Notes: a model not told the origin generated them from the sequence alone. Shown: positions 16,258 to 24,609, counted from the stretch's first letter. The stretch: 50,739 nucleotides of DNA from Bacteroidales bacterium UBA1714 (GCA_002317295.1 DCIY01000010.1:1-50739); one strand, 5' to 3'. Numbers and translations: made by a program.

Positions 16258-18507
16258 ATGAATTATCTCGATCAACTTAATCCTTCTCAGCGGGATGCAG
16301 TCACCTATAATGACGGTCCGTCGCTGGTGATTGCGGGTGCCGGCAGTGGCAAAACCCGCGTGCTGACCTATAAGGTGGCTCACCTGTTGGAACAGGGCAT
16401 TCCGGCACAGAATATTCTGGCCCTCACCTTCACCAATAAGGCGGCTCGGGAAATGAAAGAACGCATCATCCAACTGGTGGGCGAACCGACAGCCCGCTAC
16501 CTGATGATGGGCACGTTCCACAGTATCTGCTCGCGCATCCTGCGCACAGAAGCACAGGCATTGGGATACACGCACGACTATACGGTGTATGATGCAGCGG
16601 ATTCCAAATCGCTCATCAAAGCCCTCATCAAAGAACAGGCACTGGACGATAAGACCTACAAACCCAATGTGGTATTGGCACGCATCTCCGAGGCCAAAAA
16701 CCATCTGGTATCCGATATCGACTATGCCCTCAACCGCGAATATACCCGTCGGGATGCACGCGAGTCCCTCTCCCGTATATCCGACCTCTATCACCTCTAC
16801 CAGCTGCGCCTGGCTGCGGCCAATGCCATGGATTTTGACGATTTGCTCCTCAATATGTGCGTGCTCTTTCGTCGCTTCCCCGACCGACTGCGCTACTATC
16901 AGTCCCAGTTCCGCTACATCCTCGTAGACGAGTATCAGGACACCAACTATGTGCAGTTTATGCTGGTCAAACAACTCGCTGAACCGGATCATCATATCTG
17001 CGTCGTAGGAGATGATGCACAGTCCATCTACTCCTTCCGCGGAGCCGATATACGCAATATTCTCTCCTTCCAAAACACCTACGCCAATGCCCGATTGTTT
17101 AAACTCGAACGTAACTACCGTTCCACCCAAACCATCGTCAAAGCGGCCAATTCGCTGATTCATCATAACGAACAGCAGATATACAAAGAGGTGTATTCCG
17201 AAAAAGAACTCGGAGAGAAAATTCAACTCATTCCTTATGTCACCGACCGCGAAGAAGCATTGGGCGTGGCGCGCACCATTCAACGCTCCAAAACCCAAAT
17301 CCATAATTGGGACGATGTGGCCGTGCTGTACCGAACCAATGCCCAATCGCGAGCGTTTGAGAATGAACTGCGCAAACTCAATATCCCCTACCGCATCTAT
17401 GGCGGAACCAGTTTCTACCAGCGTAAGGAGGTCAAGGATGCCATCGCGTATTTCCGCCTGGTGGTCAACCCCCTGGATAATGAGGCCCTGCTGCGCGTCA
17501 TCAACTTTCCCGCACGTGGCATCGGGGATACTACCCTCAAAAAAGTCAGCGAACTCGCCATTGTCCAATCCGTTTCCATGCTCGAAGTGGTGACGCACCC
17601 CCAGGAATATGCACTCAATGTCAATCGGGGAACGATGGAGCGTTTGCACGCCTTTGCCAGCATGATACAGGACTTCACATCCGACATCGAAACCAAGGAT
17701 GCCTTTGCGTTTGCAGATGAGGTGCTTCATCGCTCCAATATCCTATCAGCAGCACTGGCGGATACCACACCCGAAGGGATAGAACGCAAACAAAACCTGG
17801 ACGAACTGCTGTCCGGTATTCACGAGTTTGTGCAACAACGAACCGATGAGGGCATTGATTTTACACCCATTCAGGACTTCCTGGCCGAAGTGTCGCTGCT
17901 TACCGATCAGGATGAACACCTCGATGACCACACCTCCCGCGTCACTCTCATGACCATCCATGCGGCCAAAGGATTGGAATTTCCGCATGTCTATATCGTC
18001 GGACTGGAGGAAAACCTGTTTCCGTCCCAGTTCTGTACTTCGGACACCGAAATAGAGGAGGAACGACGCCTGCTCTATGTGGCCATGACGCGCGCCATGA
18101 ACCTGTGTACCCTGACGTACGCGGGATGTCGTTTCCGCAATGGCAGCTCCAATATGGCATCGCCTTCGCGCTTTATCCGCGACATCGACCGCCAGTATAT
18201 CCAATCCCAGCGCCAGCCCCTCGGCCTCTCCGCCTCTCAGCCTTTCCGCCAGGCCGAAGGCCGTTCCGCCTCTCAGCCTTTCCGCCCGGCCGAAGGCCGC
18301 TCCGCCTCTCAGCCTTTCCGCCCGGCCGAAGGCCGTTCCGCCTCTCAGCCTTTCGCCTCCGGCGACCGCGTCTACCACCGCGTCTTCGGCTTGGGTACGG
18401 TCCAACGGATGTATCATGACAATGGGAATGACAAAATCGACATCCACTTTGACACCGTGGGCCCCAAAACCCTCCTGCTCACCTTCGCCAAATTGGAAAA
18501 ACGCTAA
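16258..18507 (+). CDS. pcrA: PcrA/UvrD-type DNA helicase with a repeat-expanded linker
   Basis: A 749-residue superfamily 1A helicase for DNA repair and replication-fork upkeep. Motifs: Q motif LNPSQRDAV, Walker A AGAGSGKT (about 26-33), motif II DEYQDTN (about 223-229), motif III GDDAQSIYSFRGA, VI YVAMTRAM. The C-terminal 50 residues (GDRVYHRVFGLGTV) are the tudor-like domain that binds RNA polymerase. Between the motor and this domain, residues 658-699 are three and a half exact 12-residue repeats (SASQPFRPAEGR and close variants) encoded by a 36-base unit. The unit belongs to the GC-rich family found between genes at 21.1 and 25.4 kb. The linker varies naturally, so function is probably kept. 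Confidence 0.95.
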   Translation: MNYLDQLNPSQRDAVTYNDGPSLVIAGAGSGKTRVLTYKVAHLLEQGIPAQNILALTFTNKAAREMKERIIQLVGEPTARYLMMGTFHSICSRILRTEAQALGYTHDYTVYDAADSKSLIKALIKEQALDDKTYKPNVVLARISEAKNHLVSDIDYALNREYTRRDARESLSRISDLYHLYQLRLAAANAMDFDDLLLNMCVLFRRFPDRLRYYQSQFRYILVDEYQDTNYVQFMLVKQLAEPDHHICVVGDDAQSIYSFRGADIRNILSFQNTYANARLFKLERNYRSTQTIVKAANSLIHHNEQQIYKEVYSEKELGEKIQLIPYVTDREEALGVARTIQRSKTQIHNWDDVAVLYRTNAQSRAFENELRKLNIPYRIYGGTSFYQRKEVKDAIAYFRLVVNPLDNEALLRVINFPARGIGDTTLKKVSELAIVQSVSMLEVVTHPQEYALNVNRGTMERLHAFASMIQDFTSDIETKDAFAFADEVLHRSNILSAALADTTPEGIERKQNLDELLSGIHEFVQQRTDEGIDFTPIQDFLAEVSLLTDQDEHLDDHTSRVTLMTIHAAKGLEFPHVYIVGLEENLFPSQFCTSDTEIEEERRLLYVAMTRAMNLCTLTYAGCRFRNGSSNMASPSRFIRDIDRQYIQSQRQPLGLSASQPFRQAEGRSASQPFRPAEGRSASQPFRPAEGRSASQPFASGDRVYHRVFGLGTVQRMYHDNGNDKIDIHFDTVGPKTLLLTFAKLEKR
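18229..18354 (+). repeat. In-frame 36-base tandem repeat inside the helicase gene
   Basis: Units 18229-18264, 18265-18300, 18301-18336 and a half unit to 18354. Each contains GGCCGAAGGCCG, which can fold as GGCC-GAA-GGCC. The unit length is a multiple of three, so copy-number change would keep the reading frame. The same motif in the same orientation forms the intergenic arrays at 21065 and 25393. Confidence 0.92.
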
Positions 18508-18552
18508 CACTGACACTAACACTAACACTAACACTAACACTAACACTGACAC
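18505..18552 (+). repeat. Eight-unit TRACAC hexamer tract
   Basis: Eight consecutive hexamers (TAACAC or TGACAC) begin at the stop codon of the helicase, so the TAA is itself part of the first unit. The tract is followed by a run of C, AGGA and a run of G at 18555-18570, which can form a short hairpin. It fills the gap before the lipoprotein gene. Confidence 0.85.
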
Positions 18553-18587
18553 TACCCCCCCAGGAGGGGGCTTAATTAAAACATTCA

Positions 18588-19721
18588 ATGCGTATGAAAA
18601 AGTTAATGATTTTCATGGTTGCTTTGGCAACTCTGGCAGGTTGTAAACATCAGACTGCAACCTATGCTGAACTTGGTTCCAAACCCGTTAAACAGGGTGA
18701 AATCTATCTGGTAACGCCTCAGGGCGCTGTGACATCTACCGGCGAACAATGGGTAGGTGCTTTTAAGAAAGGTGCTGTCAACAAACTCGTCATCTATTTC
18801 TATGGCGGCGGCGTCAGTGTGGATGCTTATACCGCAGCACATGGCTTGTCCAATCACGGAGATGAGTTCTTCTTCTTTGATGACATGACCCTGTGGAAAG
18901 AGATGGCTCTGAAGTGCTTCCAGAGCAGTTTTGGCAACGATACCATCATCAACCCGTTCCGGGATTGGTCGGTAGCACTGCTGCCATATACTACCGGTGA
19001 CTTCCACATTGGTCAGGGTGAATTTGAATACACCACTTTGGAGGGTAACCTGGACACGCTCTATCACCATGGTTACACCAATTTCCAACTCTTCATGGAC
19101 CATGTGATGCCTTATGTGGGTTCTCCCGAGGCCATCGTTGTATCCGGTTCCAGTGCCGGCGGATTTGGCACATCCTTCCTCTCTGAGGATATCACGGAGT
19201 TGTTCCCGGATGTAACCAATTTTGTGGCATGTGTGGATGCCTCCCAACTGTTCTGGGATAAGTTCCCCGAGACCTGTAAGAACGTATGGCAGGCGCCTGA
19301 GCACATTGCTGCTCGCTTTGTCAGCGACAATCCTGTATACGACTGCCTGACGACCCTCCATCAGGACAAACCCTATGTCAAGATTCTCTTCACCTGCTCG
19401 GCCCGCGACTTTGCACTGGTTAGTTTCAACAATTATTTCTCCAATGGTGCCAAGACGGATGGAACCAAAGAGGAGGGTGAGAAGTTCCAACAGAAGTTGC
19501 AACAGTTTGTCACCAATCTCCTCGCACTTGACAGTGCTGCCGGTGTGTTTATCTGGGATGATATGATTTCCAATGAAACCACCAATCTGACGGTACACAC
19601 CATTGAAACCGGCAAGGATTTCCACACCGACCGCGGTGGAAACGGCAGCGTAGCCCATTGGCTCTATGACGCCGTAGAAGGCAATGTCCGCGTAGTGGGC
19701 CTCGATTGCTTTGACAGATAA
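18588..19721 (+). CDS. Lipoprotein hydrolase of the pectin acetylesterase type
   Basis: A 377-residue protein starting with a lipoprotein signal (hydrophobic core, lipobox LAGC near residue 19); an alternative ATG lies two codons later. The fold resembles the pectinacetylesterase/Notum family: VIYFYGGGVS forms the oxyanion-hole region and SGSSAGGFG (about residue 186) the nucleophile elbow. Likely other triad members are Asp in FIWDDM and His in GSVAHWLYD. The substrate could be an acetylated polysaccharide or another ester. It is probably anchored in the outer or inner membrane. It stands alone, 17 bases upstream of the galK remnant. Confidence 0.72.
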   Translation: MRMKKLMIFMVALATLAGCKHQTATYAELGSKPVKQGEIYLVTPQGAVTSTGEQWVGAFKKGAVNKLVIYFYGGGVSVDAYTAAHGLSNHGDEFFFFDDMTLWKEMALKCFQSSFGNDTIINPFRDWSVALLPYTTGDFHIGQGEFEYTTLEGNLDTLYHHGYTNFQLFMDHVMPYVGSPEAIVVSGSSAGGFGTSFLSEDITELFPDVTNFVACVDASQLFWDKFPETCKNVWQAPEHIAARFVSDNPVYDCLTTLHQDKPYVKILFTCSARDFALVSFNNYFSNGAKTDGTKEEGEKFQQKLQQFVTNLLALDSAAGVFIWDDMISNETTNLTVHTIETGKDFHTDRGGNGSVAHWLYDAVEGNVRVVGLDCFDR

Positions 19722-19738
19722 ATTCCAGACGATCTTTG

Positions 19739-20126
19739 ATGAATACACACCAACTGCGACAAACCTTTGTCCAAACTTATCATCAAGAGCCTCTGGCGAT
19801 CTATTTCTCCCCGGGGAGAGTGAACCTGTGCCCTGAGTTTTGGCACCTACCTGCTGCTGGCACCCAACCACCTCAAACAGTGGCGTTTTGCTTCGCTCAA
19901 TAGTCCCGAACTGGACGCTTTGGCCGAGGCGGCATGGCAAACAGAGGGCGTTGTGGGCAGTCGCATGACCGGTGGCGGATTTGGTGGTTGCACTGTGAGC
20001 ATCGTACGCGATGAGGCCATTGACATATGCATCGGACAGGTAGGCAAACGCTACACCGAGCACACGGGCCTCACCGCGGATTTCTACATCGCAGAGATAG
20101 GCGATGGCGCCCGCCGAGTGGAATAA
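19739..20126 (+). pseudogene. galK: Galactokinase remnant with two internal deletions
   Basis: From the ATG at 19739 the sequence encodes a typical galactokinase N-terminus ending in SPGRVNL. The next expected stretch, the IGEHTDYN signature, is missing. A shifted frame then resumes with CALSFGTYLLLAP and WRFASLN, the segment that normally follows it. A second jump removes most of the protein (roughly 250-300 codons by comparison with the usual 380-390 residues) and rejoins at the C-terminal motif GSRMTGGGFGGC, reading to the stop at 20126. The remnant lacks the sugar and ATP sites and cannot be active. Identification rests on three collinear family segments. Confidence 0.85.
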
Positions 20127-20157
20127 ACAGGGTGTTTAGAATAAGCACTATATCTTT

Positions 20158-21060
20158 ATGCTCATCGATTTGTTTAATCGTTATATATGGTTGGTAGATA
20201 CCATTTATTCTGCGGGAGCCATCTCGCGGGAGGAGATCAATCGCCGTTGGTCTCGTTCGCGGTATAACGAGAAGCATGAGGATGCCATACCTGAGCGCAC
20301 GTTCCATCATGACAGAGAAGCTATCTTGCTGATGTTTCATGTCGATATCCAGTGCGACAAACGGCGCAATGTGTACTATATAGACAACGCGTCGGATTTG
20401 CAGCAGGACGGCCTGCGTCGCTGGATGCTGTCATCGTTTACGGTCAAGCAGATGGTGGACGAGAGTGAGATACTGCGAGATCAGATTATCTATGAGGAGA
20501 TACCTTCGGGGCAGCAGGATTTGACCAAGTTTGTGAGCGCGATGCGTGACCATTTGCGCTTGCGTATCACGCATGATAGTTTCAAAGGTAAGAGTTATAC
20601 CACCATTATCTCTCCGTTCTGCCTCAAGGTGTTTAAGCAGCGTTGGTATGTCGCGGGCATCACTGATCAGTATCCCGATGAGATACGCGTTTATGCGTTA
20701 GACCGTTTGCACGATATTCAGCTCACAGAGCAGACGTATGCCTTGCCCAATGGTTTCACGGCCAAGGACTTGTTTCGATTCAGTTATGGGGTCTATTGCA
20801 GCGAAACTCCTGCACCGATTGTGGTGAAGGTGGCTGCCGGTTCCGTTCCTTTTATCCGGACCGTTCCGTTGCATGAGTCTCAGCAGGAGATAGAGCAGCA
20901 TGAGGAATATAGCCTGTTTCAATACTATCTGGCTCCGACTCCGGATTTTAAGATGGAGTTGCGCACCTTAGGAGCCGATGCCGAAGTGCTCTCTCCGGCT
21001 TCCTTCCGTCAGGAGTTTGTGGACGATATCCTGCGCCTCAATCAGACCTACGGCCTCTAA
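20158..21060 (+). CDS. WYL-domain transcriptional regulator
   Basis: A 300-residue protein with an N-terminal helix-turn-helix-like region (about 1-80, including RTFHHDREAI) and a WYL domain (about 130-210; FKQRWYVAGI and RVYALDRL), then a WCX-like C-terminal part. WYL proteins sense ligands, often nucleotides or nucleic acids, and regulate DNA repair, defence and stress genes. It sits at the edge of the cassette and defence region, which would suit a regulator of those genes, but no target is shown. A GC-rich repeat array begins immediately after its stop. Confidence 0.85.
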   Translation: MLIDLFNRYIWLVDTIYSAGAISREEINRRWSRSRYNEKHEDAIPERTFHHDREAILLMFHVDIQCDKRRNVYYIDNASDLQQDGLRRWMLSSFTVKQMVDESEILRDQIIYEEIPSGQQDLTKFVSAMRDHLRLRITHDSFKGKSYTTIISPFCLKVFKQRWYVAGITDQYPDEIRVYALDRLHDIQLTEQTYALPNGFTAKDLFRFSYGVYCSETPAPIVVKVAAGSVPFIRTVPLHESQQEIEQHEEYSLFQYYLAPTPDFKMELRTLGADAEVLSPASFRQEFVDDILRLNQTYGL

Positions 21061-21064
21061 ACTA

Positions 21065-21369
21065 GCCTCTCCGCCAGGCCGAAGGCCGTTCCGCCTCTCC
21101 GCCTCTCCGCCAGGCCGAAGGCCGTTCCGCCGCTCCGCCTCTCCGCCCTTCCGCCAGGCCGAAGGCCGTTCCGCCTCTCCGCCTTTCCGCCCTTCCGCCT
21201 CTCCGCCAGGCCGAAGGCCGCTCCGCCCTTCCGCCTCTCCGCCAGGCCGAAGGCCGCTCCGCCCTTCCGCCCCTTCCGCCTTTCCGCCTCTCCGCCTTTC
21301 CGCCTCTCCGCCCTTCCGCCTCTCCGCCCTTCCTCCCTTCCGCCAGGCCGAAGGCCGTTCCGCCCTTCC
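21065..21369 (+). repeat. GC-rich interspersed repeat array (six GGCCGAAGGCC cores)
   Basis: About 300 bases made of CCGCCTCTCCGCC-type pyrimidine-rich units and six copies of CAGGCCGAAGGCCG (near 21075, 21111, 21155, 21207, 21243 and 21343). All are in one orientation with irregular spacing, so this is not a CRISPR. The core is a GGCC-GAA-GGCC hairpin. No credible gene runs through it; the long open frames on both strands are products of the repeat. Confidence 0.9.
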
Positions 21370-21430
21370 GTCTGATGCCATCTGCCTTCTAGTACCTCTA
21401 GAACGTCTAGATAAGCGCAGCGGTCTAAAC
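21370..21430 (+). repeat. Shared tail with TCTAGA-like palindromes
   Basis: The array is followed by ATCTGCCTTCTAGTACCTCT and a TCTAGA-ACG-TCTAGA palindrome. The array at 25393 ends in the same way. Similar CTAGA-rich blocks recur at 47270 and 50336. Confidence 0.7.
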
Positions 21431-21431
21431 T

Positions 21432-21464
21432 AAAAAAAATGCACCGAAAAGTGCATTTTTTTTT
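21432..21464 (+). terminator. Intrinsic terminator
   Basis: AATGCAC-CGAAAA-GTGCATT followed by a run of T, with a run of A on the 5' side, so it could work in both directions. It closes the WYL gene and repeat region. Confidence 0.75.
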
Positions 21465-21509
21465 ACATCTTGCCGCAGGTTGGCAGGATGTAGTAGTAAT
21501 TTTGCAGTC
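21459..21509 (+). promoter_or_regulatory. Repeated leader with -7 element, copy 1
   Basis: A 50-base segment almost identical to 27259-27309: T-run, ACATCTTGCCGCAGGTTGGC, AGGATG, then TAATTTTGC at 21497-21505. No TTTG lies at the ideal distance. It probably transcribes the two tiny hydrophobic ORFs downstream. Confidence 0.6.
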
Positions 21510-21545
21510 GAAATCAGTTGATGAGGCTGTAAAATGACTATTTGT

Positions 21546-21638
21546 ATGGAAAATGTAGTATTAAATGTGATGAAGGTGGCGATCATTATCGCCTGTCTGT
21601 TACCGGTTGTTGGATCTTTAATCTTGGTACGGTTATGA
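21546..21638 (+). CDS. 30-residue hydrophobic peptide (candidate)
   Basis: ATG at 21546 encodes a 30-residue peptide. After ENVVLN it is almost entirely hydrophobic, including VAIIIACLLPVVGSLILV, enough for one membrane helix. It lies 41 bases after the -7 element. Its stop codon overlaps the next small ORF. No family is recognised; such single-helix peptides include type I toxins and small membrane regulators. Confidence 0.4.
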   Translation: MENVVLNVMKVAIIIACLLPVVGSLILVRL

Positions 21639-21724
21639 ATGATATGTTGGCATTAATTATCGGCGTAGCCGAGTGCGCTATTCTGGTTTGGTTATTGATT
21701 GAAGTACTTAAATGCTTGTGGTAA
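21635..21724 (+). CDS. 29-residue hydrophobic peptide (candidate)
   Basis: ATG at 21635 overlaps the stop of the preceding ORF (ATGA), an arrangement typical of coupled translation. The peptide has a single membrane helix (MLALIIGVAECAILVWLLI) and ends in Trp. The overlap and similar composition argue that the pair is real, though both are too short for a certain call. Confidence 0.4.
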   Translation: MNDMLALIIGVAECAILVWLLIEVLKCLW

Positions 21725-21737
21725 TTATCCTCTAAAT

Positions 21738-21812
21738 CATATGTTCTGCAACATAGATTAAGATTTTCTTAATAGAAAATTTTGTAGAGTGGAAAATTTT
21801 TCGTATCTTTGC
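21738..21812 (+). promoter_or_regulatory. 75-base promoter module, copy 1
   Basis: Contains the palindrome ATGTT-CTGC-AACAT, a second imperfect palindrome AGATTTTCT/AGAAAAT, TTTG at 21781-21784 and TATCTTTGC at 21804-21812 (spacer 19). Nearly the same sequence occurs at 27363 and 28919. The palindromes upstream of the -33 element could bind a regulator. It serves the DUF1016 pseudogene. Confidence 0.8.
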
Positions 21813-21851
21813 AAGCGGAAATCGTTAAGACGATAGAATAATGAAACTGAT

Positions 21852-22603
21852 ATGACTACCATCATGCAAGAAAAACCAATAAGTAATTTTGAAAAACAAT
21901 TTACCAGCGATTTGCAATTTATTGTGAGTAAGGCACGTGAGTATAGTTACCGTGCAGCCAATATCATGCAAGTAATCAGTAATTGGCTGATTGGTTGGCG
22001 AATTGTAGAGCAAGAGCAGCATGGTAAAGAACGAGCAGAATATGGTAACATATTATTGAGTTAGCATCCATAGCTTTGCCTGCTGAATTTGGCAAAGGAT
22101 ATTCTGAAACAGCTCTTCGTAGTTTTCGACTATTCTATTTAACTTTCAATGATTTACAAATTCAGCAGACGCTGTCTGCTAATTCAATTGATGCTGCAGA
22201 TACTATACCTGATATCTTTAATCAAAATGGTAAAGGTCAGACTCTTCCTTTGAACTTGTCTTGGAGTCACTACGAGCGTCTCATTCGTGTGGCTGATCTC
22301 AATGCTCGTCAATGGTATATGCAAGAGGCTGTATCTCAGCAGTGGGATTACCGCACGTTAAAACGCAATATAGATAGTCAGTATTATCATCGGCTGTTGC
22401 AAACACCGGAAGTTAATCGAGATATGGTAGTTGGTGAGATGTTTCAACTCAATGCGGACTACCAGGCTGCTATGCGAGCCAGTACAACCGATGCTCGGTA
22501 TATTAAGTCATTGCTACTTCCTGCTCTCACCGATGATATTTCCAGCCGAGAGATGTTTATGAAGGGAATAGATTATTCCTATTATGAACAGGTTGACCAA
22601 TAG
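21852..22603 (+). pseudogene. DUF1016 (YhcG-type) pseudogene with a Fic-derived 3' end
   Basis: The 5' part (ISNFEKQFTSDLQFIVSKAR) and the middle (FGKGYSE, LSWSHYERLIRVAD, ARQWYMQEAVSQQW) are the N-terminal domain of DUF1016 proteins. One A appears to be missing near 22043: frame 1 ends at TAG 22062-22064, while the next frame continues with HIIELASIAL and is open from there. After ADYQ (about 22465) the expected PD-(D/E)XK nuclease domain is absent. It is replaced by about 45 codons nearly identical to the end of the Fic protein at 28743. The gene is therefore both frameshifted and a recombinant, and encodes no nuclease. Confidence 0.88.
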
Positions 22604-22620
22604 ATAAGACGGGAGAGGAA
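22466..22620 (+). repeat. 155-base duplicate of the Fic gene 3' end, copy 1
   Basis: Near-identical to 28743-28900, differing by one 3-base deletion and a substitution in the tag after the stop. It spans the coding tail, the stop codon and the trailing GACGGGAGAGGAA tag. The boundary with unique sequence at 22466 is sharp. Confidence 0.92.
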
Positions 22621-22698
22621 GCACTTTTGTTGGCGTATATCTCGATTTTTGTAAACCATGCAAGGTTGCAAAAATGGGGAGAGTGATAAAAATTGTTG

Positions 22699-22707
22699 TA
22701 ATTTTGC
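22699..22707 (+). promoter_or_regulatory. -7 element for the VWA gene
   Basis: TAATTTTGC lies 21 bases before the ATG at 22729. No TTTG is found at the expected distance. Confidence 0.5.
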
Positions 22708-22728
22708 ATCGGATTTCAAAATTCAACA

Positions 22729-23376
22729 ATGATGAAGATTTATCACCTTATTATTTTAGACGCGAGCGGGAGCATGTCGTCTATTTACGATGCAGCCTTC
22801 AGTGGTTGTAATGAGACCATTCAGAGTATTCGCTCTATTCAGAAGAGGGACGATAATGTCCATTATCTGTCATTAGTTACATTTAATTCTACTCAATCTG
22901 CTCACTATGTGTATGACAATGTGCTCGTTGAGCAAGCCCTTGATTTGGAGTCGAAGGACTATGTGCCCGATGCTTGTACGCCGTTGTACGATGCGATTGG
23001 GTTGAGTATATTGCACCTGCAGGATCATTTGCCCAAGGAGGATGCTTATTCGGTGCTGGTAACGATTATCACCGATGGCGAGGAAAATTCCTCGATGCTA
23101 TTTACTCAGGAGAAGATTAAGTCACTGGTGGAAGAACTCAAATCCCGTCATTGGACATTTGCGTACATTGGCGCCAATCAGGACGAAGTGATGGAGGCGA
23201 AAAAGATGGGTATTCACAACACATTGCATTTTGATGCAGATGAAGCGGGTACCAAACAGATGTTTTCGATTGCCAACGATGCTATGCAATCGTATTGTTG
23301 CAGGATGTCCATTATCGACACTCCCATCACTATGGAGGATGATTTCTTCGATCATAGCAAATATCGAAAGAAATAA
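22729..23376 (+). CDS. Cytoplasmic von Willebrand factor A domain protein
   Basis: A 215-residue protein consisting of little more than one VWA domain. A complete MIDAS metal site is visible: DASGSMS (Asp11, Ser13, Ser15), Thr84 in DACTPLYD and Asp116 in TDGEEN. There is no signal peptide or membrane segment, so it should be cytosolic and bind a partner protein in a metal-dependent way. A separate promoter and gene follow directly, suggesting but not proving joint function. Its own role is unknown. Confidence 0.85.
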   Translation: MMKIYHLIILDASGSMSSIYDAAFSGCNETIQSIRSIQKRDDNVHYLSLVTFNSTQSAHYVYDNVLVEQALDLESKDYVPDACTPLYDAIGLSILHLQDHLPKEDAYSVLVTIITDGEENSSMLFTQEKIKSLVEELKSRHWTFAYIGANQDEVMEAKKMGIHNTLHFDADEAGTKQMFSIANDAMQSYCCRMSIIDTPITMEDDFFDHSKYRKK

Positions 23377-23409
23377 TTTGCATATATCAGAAATTTTCCG
23401 TACTTTTGC
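23377..23409 (+). promoter_or_regulatory. Promoter of the 387-residue gene
   Basis: TTTG at 23377-23380, spacer 20, TACTTTTGC at 23401-23409. It begins at the base after the stop codon of the VWA gene and supports the ATG at 23426. Confidence 0.75.
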
Positions 23410-23425
23410 ACAAAAATTAAACTCT

Positions 23426-24589
23426 ATGTTTCCATCTTTCCGCAGATATCGGCATTCCCATTGCGAACCTTATGCCATAGCCATTCGCTCTAATGACATT
23501 CATTTCCCCACGTATAATATCCCTGTGGATACGATTTTCTACATGGCCAGTTCTTGGGACAGTGCTACCAATGACTATGTGCGTGAGCATCTGCAGGACA
23601 TACAGGCACAACTGTCTGCTTTGCCTCAGGCGGTACTCTCGTATCAATTGGTGTATGTGGACGATGACCATATCCCCCAGGGTCTCAGTTCGGGACTCGT
23701 AGGACGCAAGATGCCCCGGTATATGTGGGATGATGTTACGTGCTACGAGGCAGATATGGAACTGTGTCCTCAGCAGGATATCGAGGCTAATATCCTTCGG
23801 TTTGCAACTCACATCAATGCAGCCAACTGCGAGGCGTTGGAGCAACAGGCTCGAGATAGCGACAAAGTATGGGCTTGCAGTAAGAGGATGGAGCCGGATG
23901 CCCGCTTTAGTTTGCAGTGTGAAATCCAAGATGATTTTGACAAAAATGTCAGGTTTTCTATCACCGGAACGGGGCACAAACCATTGTTCGAGGAGAAGTT
24001 TGAGCAAGAGTATGAGTCCGATAAGCATCCCAAGGCGCTGACGGATGAACAGTTGGAGCGCCTGCGTGCGTTGGCACAACAGATTAAGGACACCATTAAC
24101 GAGCAGCAGTTGATAAATGGCATGCCTCTCTTGCTACAAATGCTGTCAGAGGACATGCCTAAGTCGCAACCCAAGTATTCGACGGAGAGTCGGTTGGTGA
24201 TAGATGATCGGTTTCGCATCATGCTGATGGATTATGATGTTTCTGTACCGATGCCTACGCTCAGCAAGGCGTTGTATATTCTCTTTTTGCGTCATCCGGA
24301 AGGTATTCGGCTCAAGGAGATGGCGGACTATCGGGAAGAATTGCGTGTGCTGTATATGACGCTGTCTATGCGTACTGATTTGGATGCACAGGAGGCCAGT
24401 ATTCGGGAGTTAACCAATCCCGAATCGAGTTCTATCAATCAAAAACTCTCACGCATCAATCGGGCATTTCGCTATGCCTTGGGCGATGCCTCAGCCGAAG
24501 CGTATCTGATCAAGGGCACTCGTGGCGAACGCTATACCATCTCTCTACCTCGCCACCATGTGCATTATCCCAGCGAGTTAAAGCAGTAG
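23426..24589 (+). CDS. Unknown protein, possible winged-helix C-terminus
   Basis: A 387-residue protein; the start follows from the promoter, as upstream codons lie inside the VWA gene. I do not recognise a family. The N-terminal half is rich in Asp and aromatic residues with no catalytic motif evident. Residues about 235-270 are strongly helical (DEQLERLRALAQQIKDTI). The last 110 residues (LSKALYILFLRHPEGIRLKE, SINQKLSRINRAF) resemble the winged-helix-like C-terminus of several Bacteroidota proteins of unknown role. No signal peptide. It may work with the VWA protein. Confidence 0.7.
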   Translation: MFPSFRRYRHSHCEPYAIAIRSNDIHFPTYNIPVDTIFYMASSWDSATNDYVREHLQDIQAQLSALPQAVLSYQLVYVDDDHIPQGLSSGLVGRKMPRYMWDDVTCYEADMELCPQQDIEANILRFATHINAANCEALEQQARDSDKVWACSKRMEPDARFSLQCEIQDDFDKNVRFSITGTGHKPLFEEKFEQEYESDKHPKALTDEQLERLRALAQQIKDTINEQQLINGMPLLLQMLSEDMPKSQPKYSTESRLVIDDRFRIMLMDYDVSVPMPTLSKALYILFLRHPEGIRLKEMADYREELRVLYMTLSMRTDLDAQEASIRELTNPESSSINQKLSRINRAFRYALGDASAEAYLIKGTRGERYTISLPRHHVHYPSELKQ

Positions 24590-24609
24590 CAGCTACTATT
24601 CTTAATTAC

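Noticed and set aside
16237..17730. A 497-codon open frame on the minus strand within the helicase gene
   Set aside because: It lies wholly opposite conserved PcrA/UvrD motifs, has no promoter and encodes no recognisable domain; it is a shadow of GC-biased codon use.
18603..20063. A 486-codon minus-strand frame over the lipoprotein and galK remnant
   Set aside because: Both plus-strand readings have clear family motifs, and this frame has none.
21065..21369. CRISPR array
   Set aside because: Repeat units are irregular, spacers are themselves repetitive, and no cas gene is in the window.
20968..21433. Two long open frames over the GC-rich array
   Set aside because: Their sequence is only the translated repeat on each strand; frames stay open because the unit lacks stop codons.
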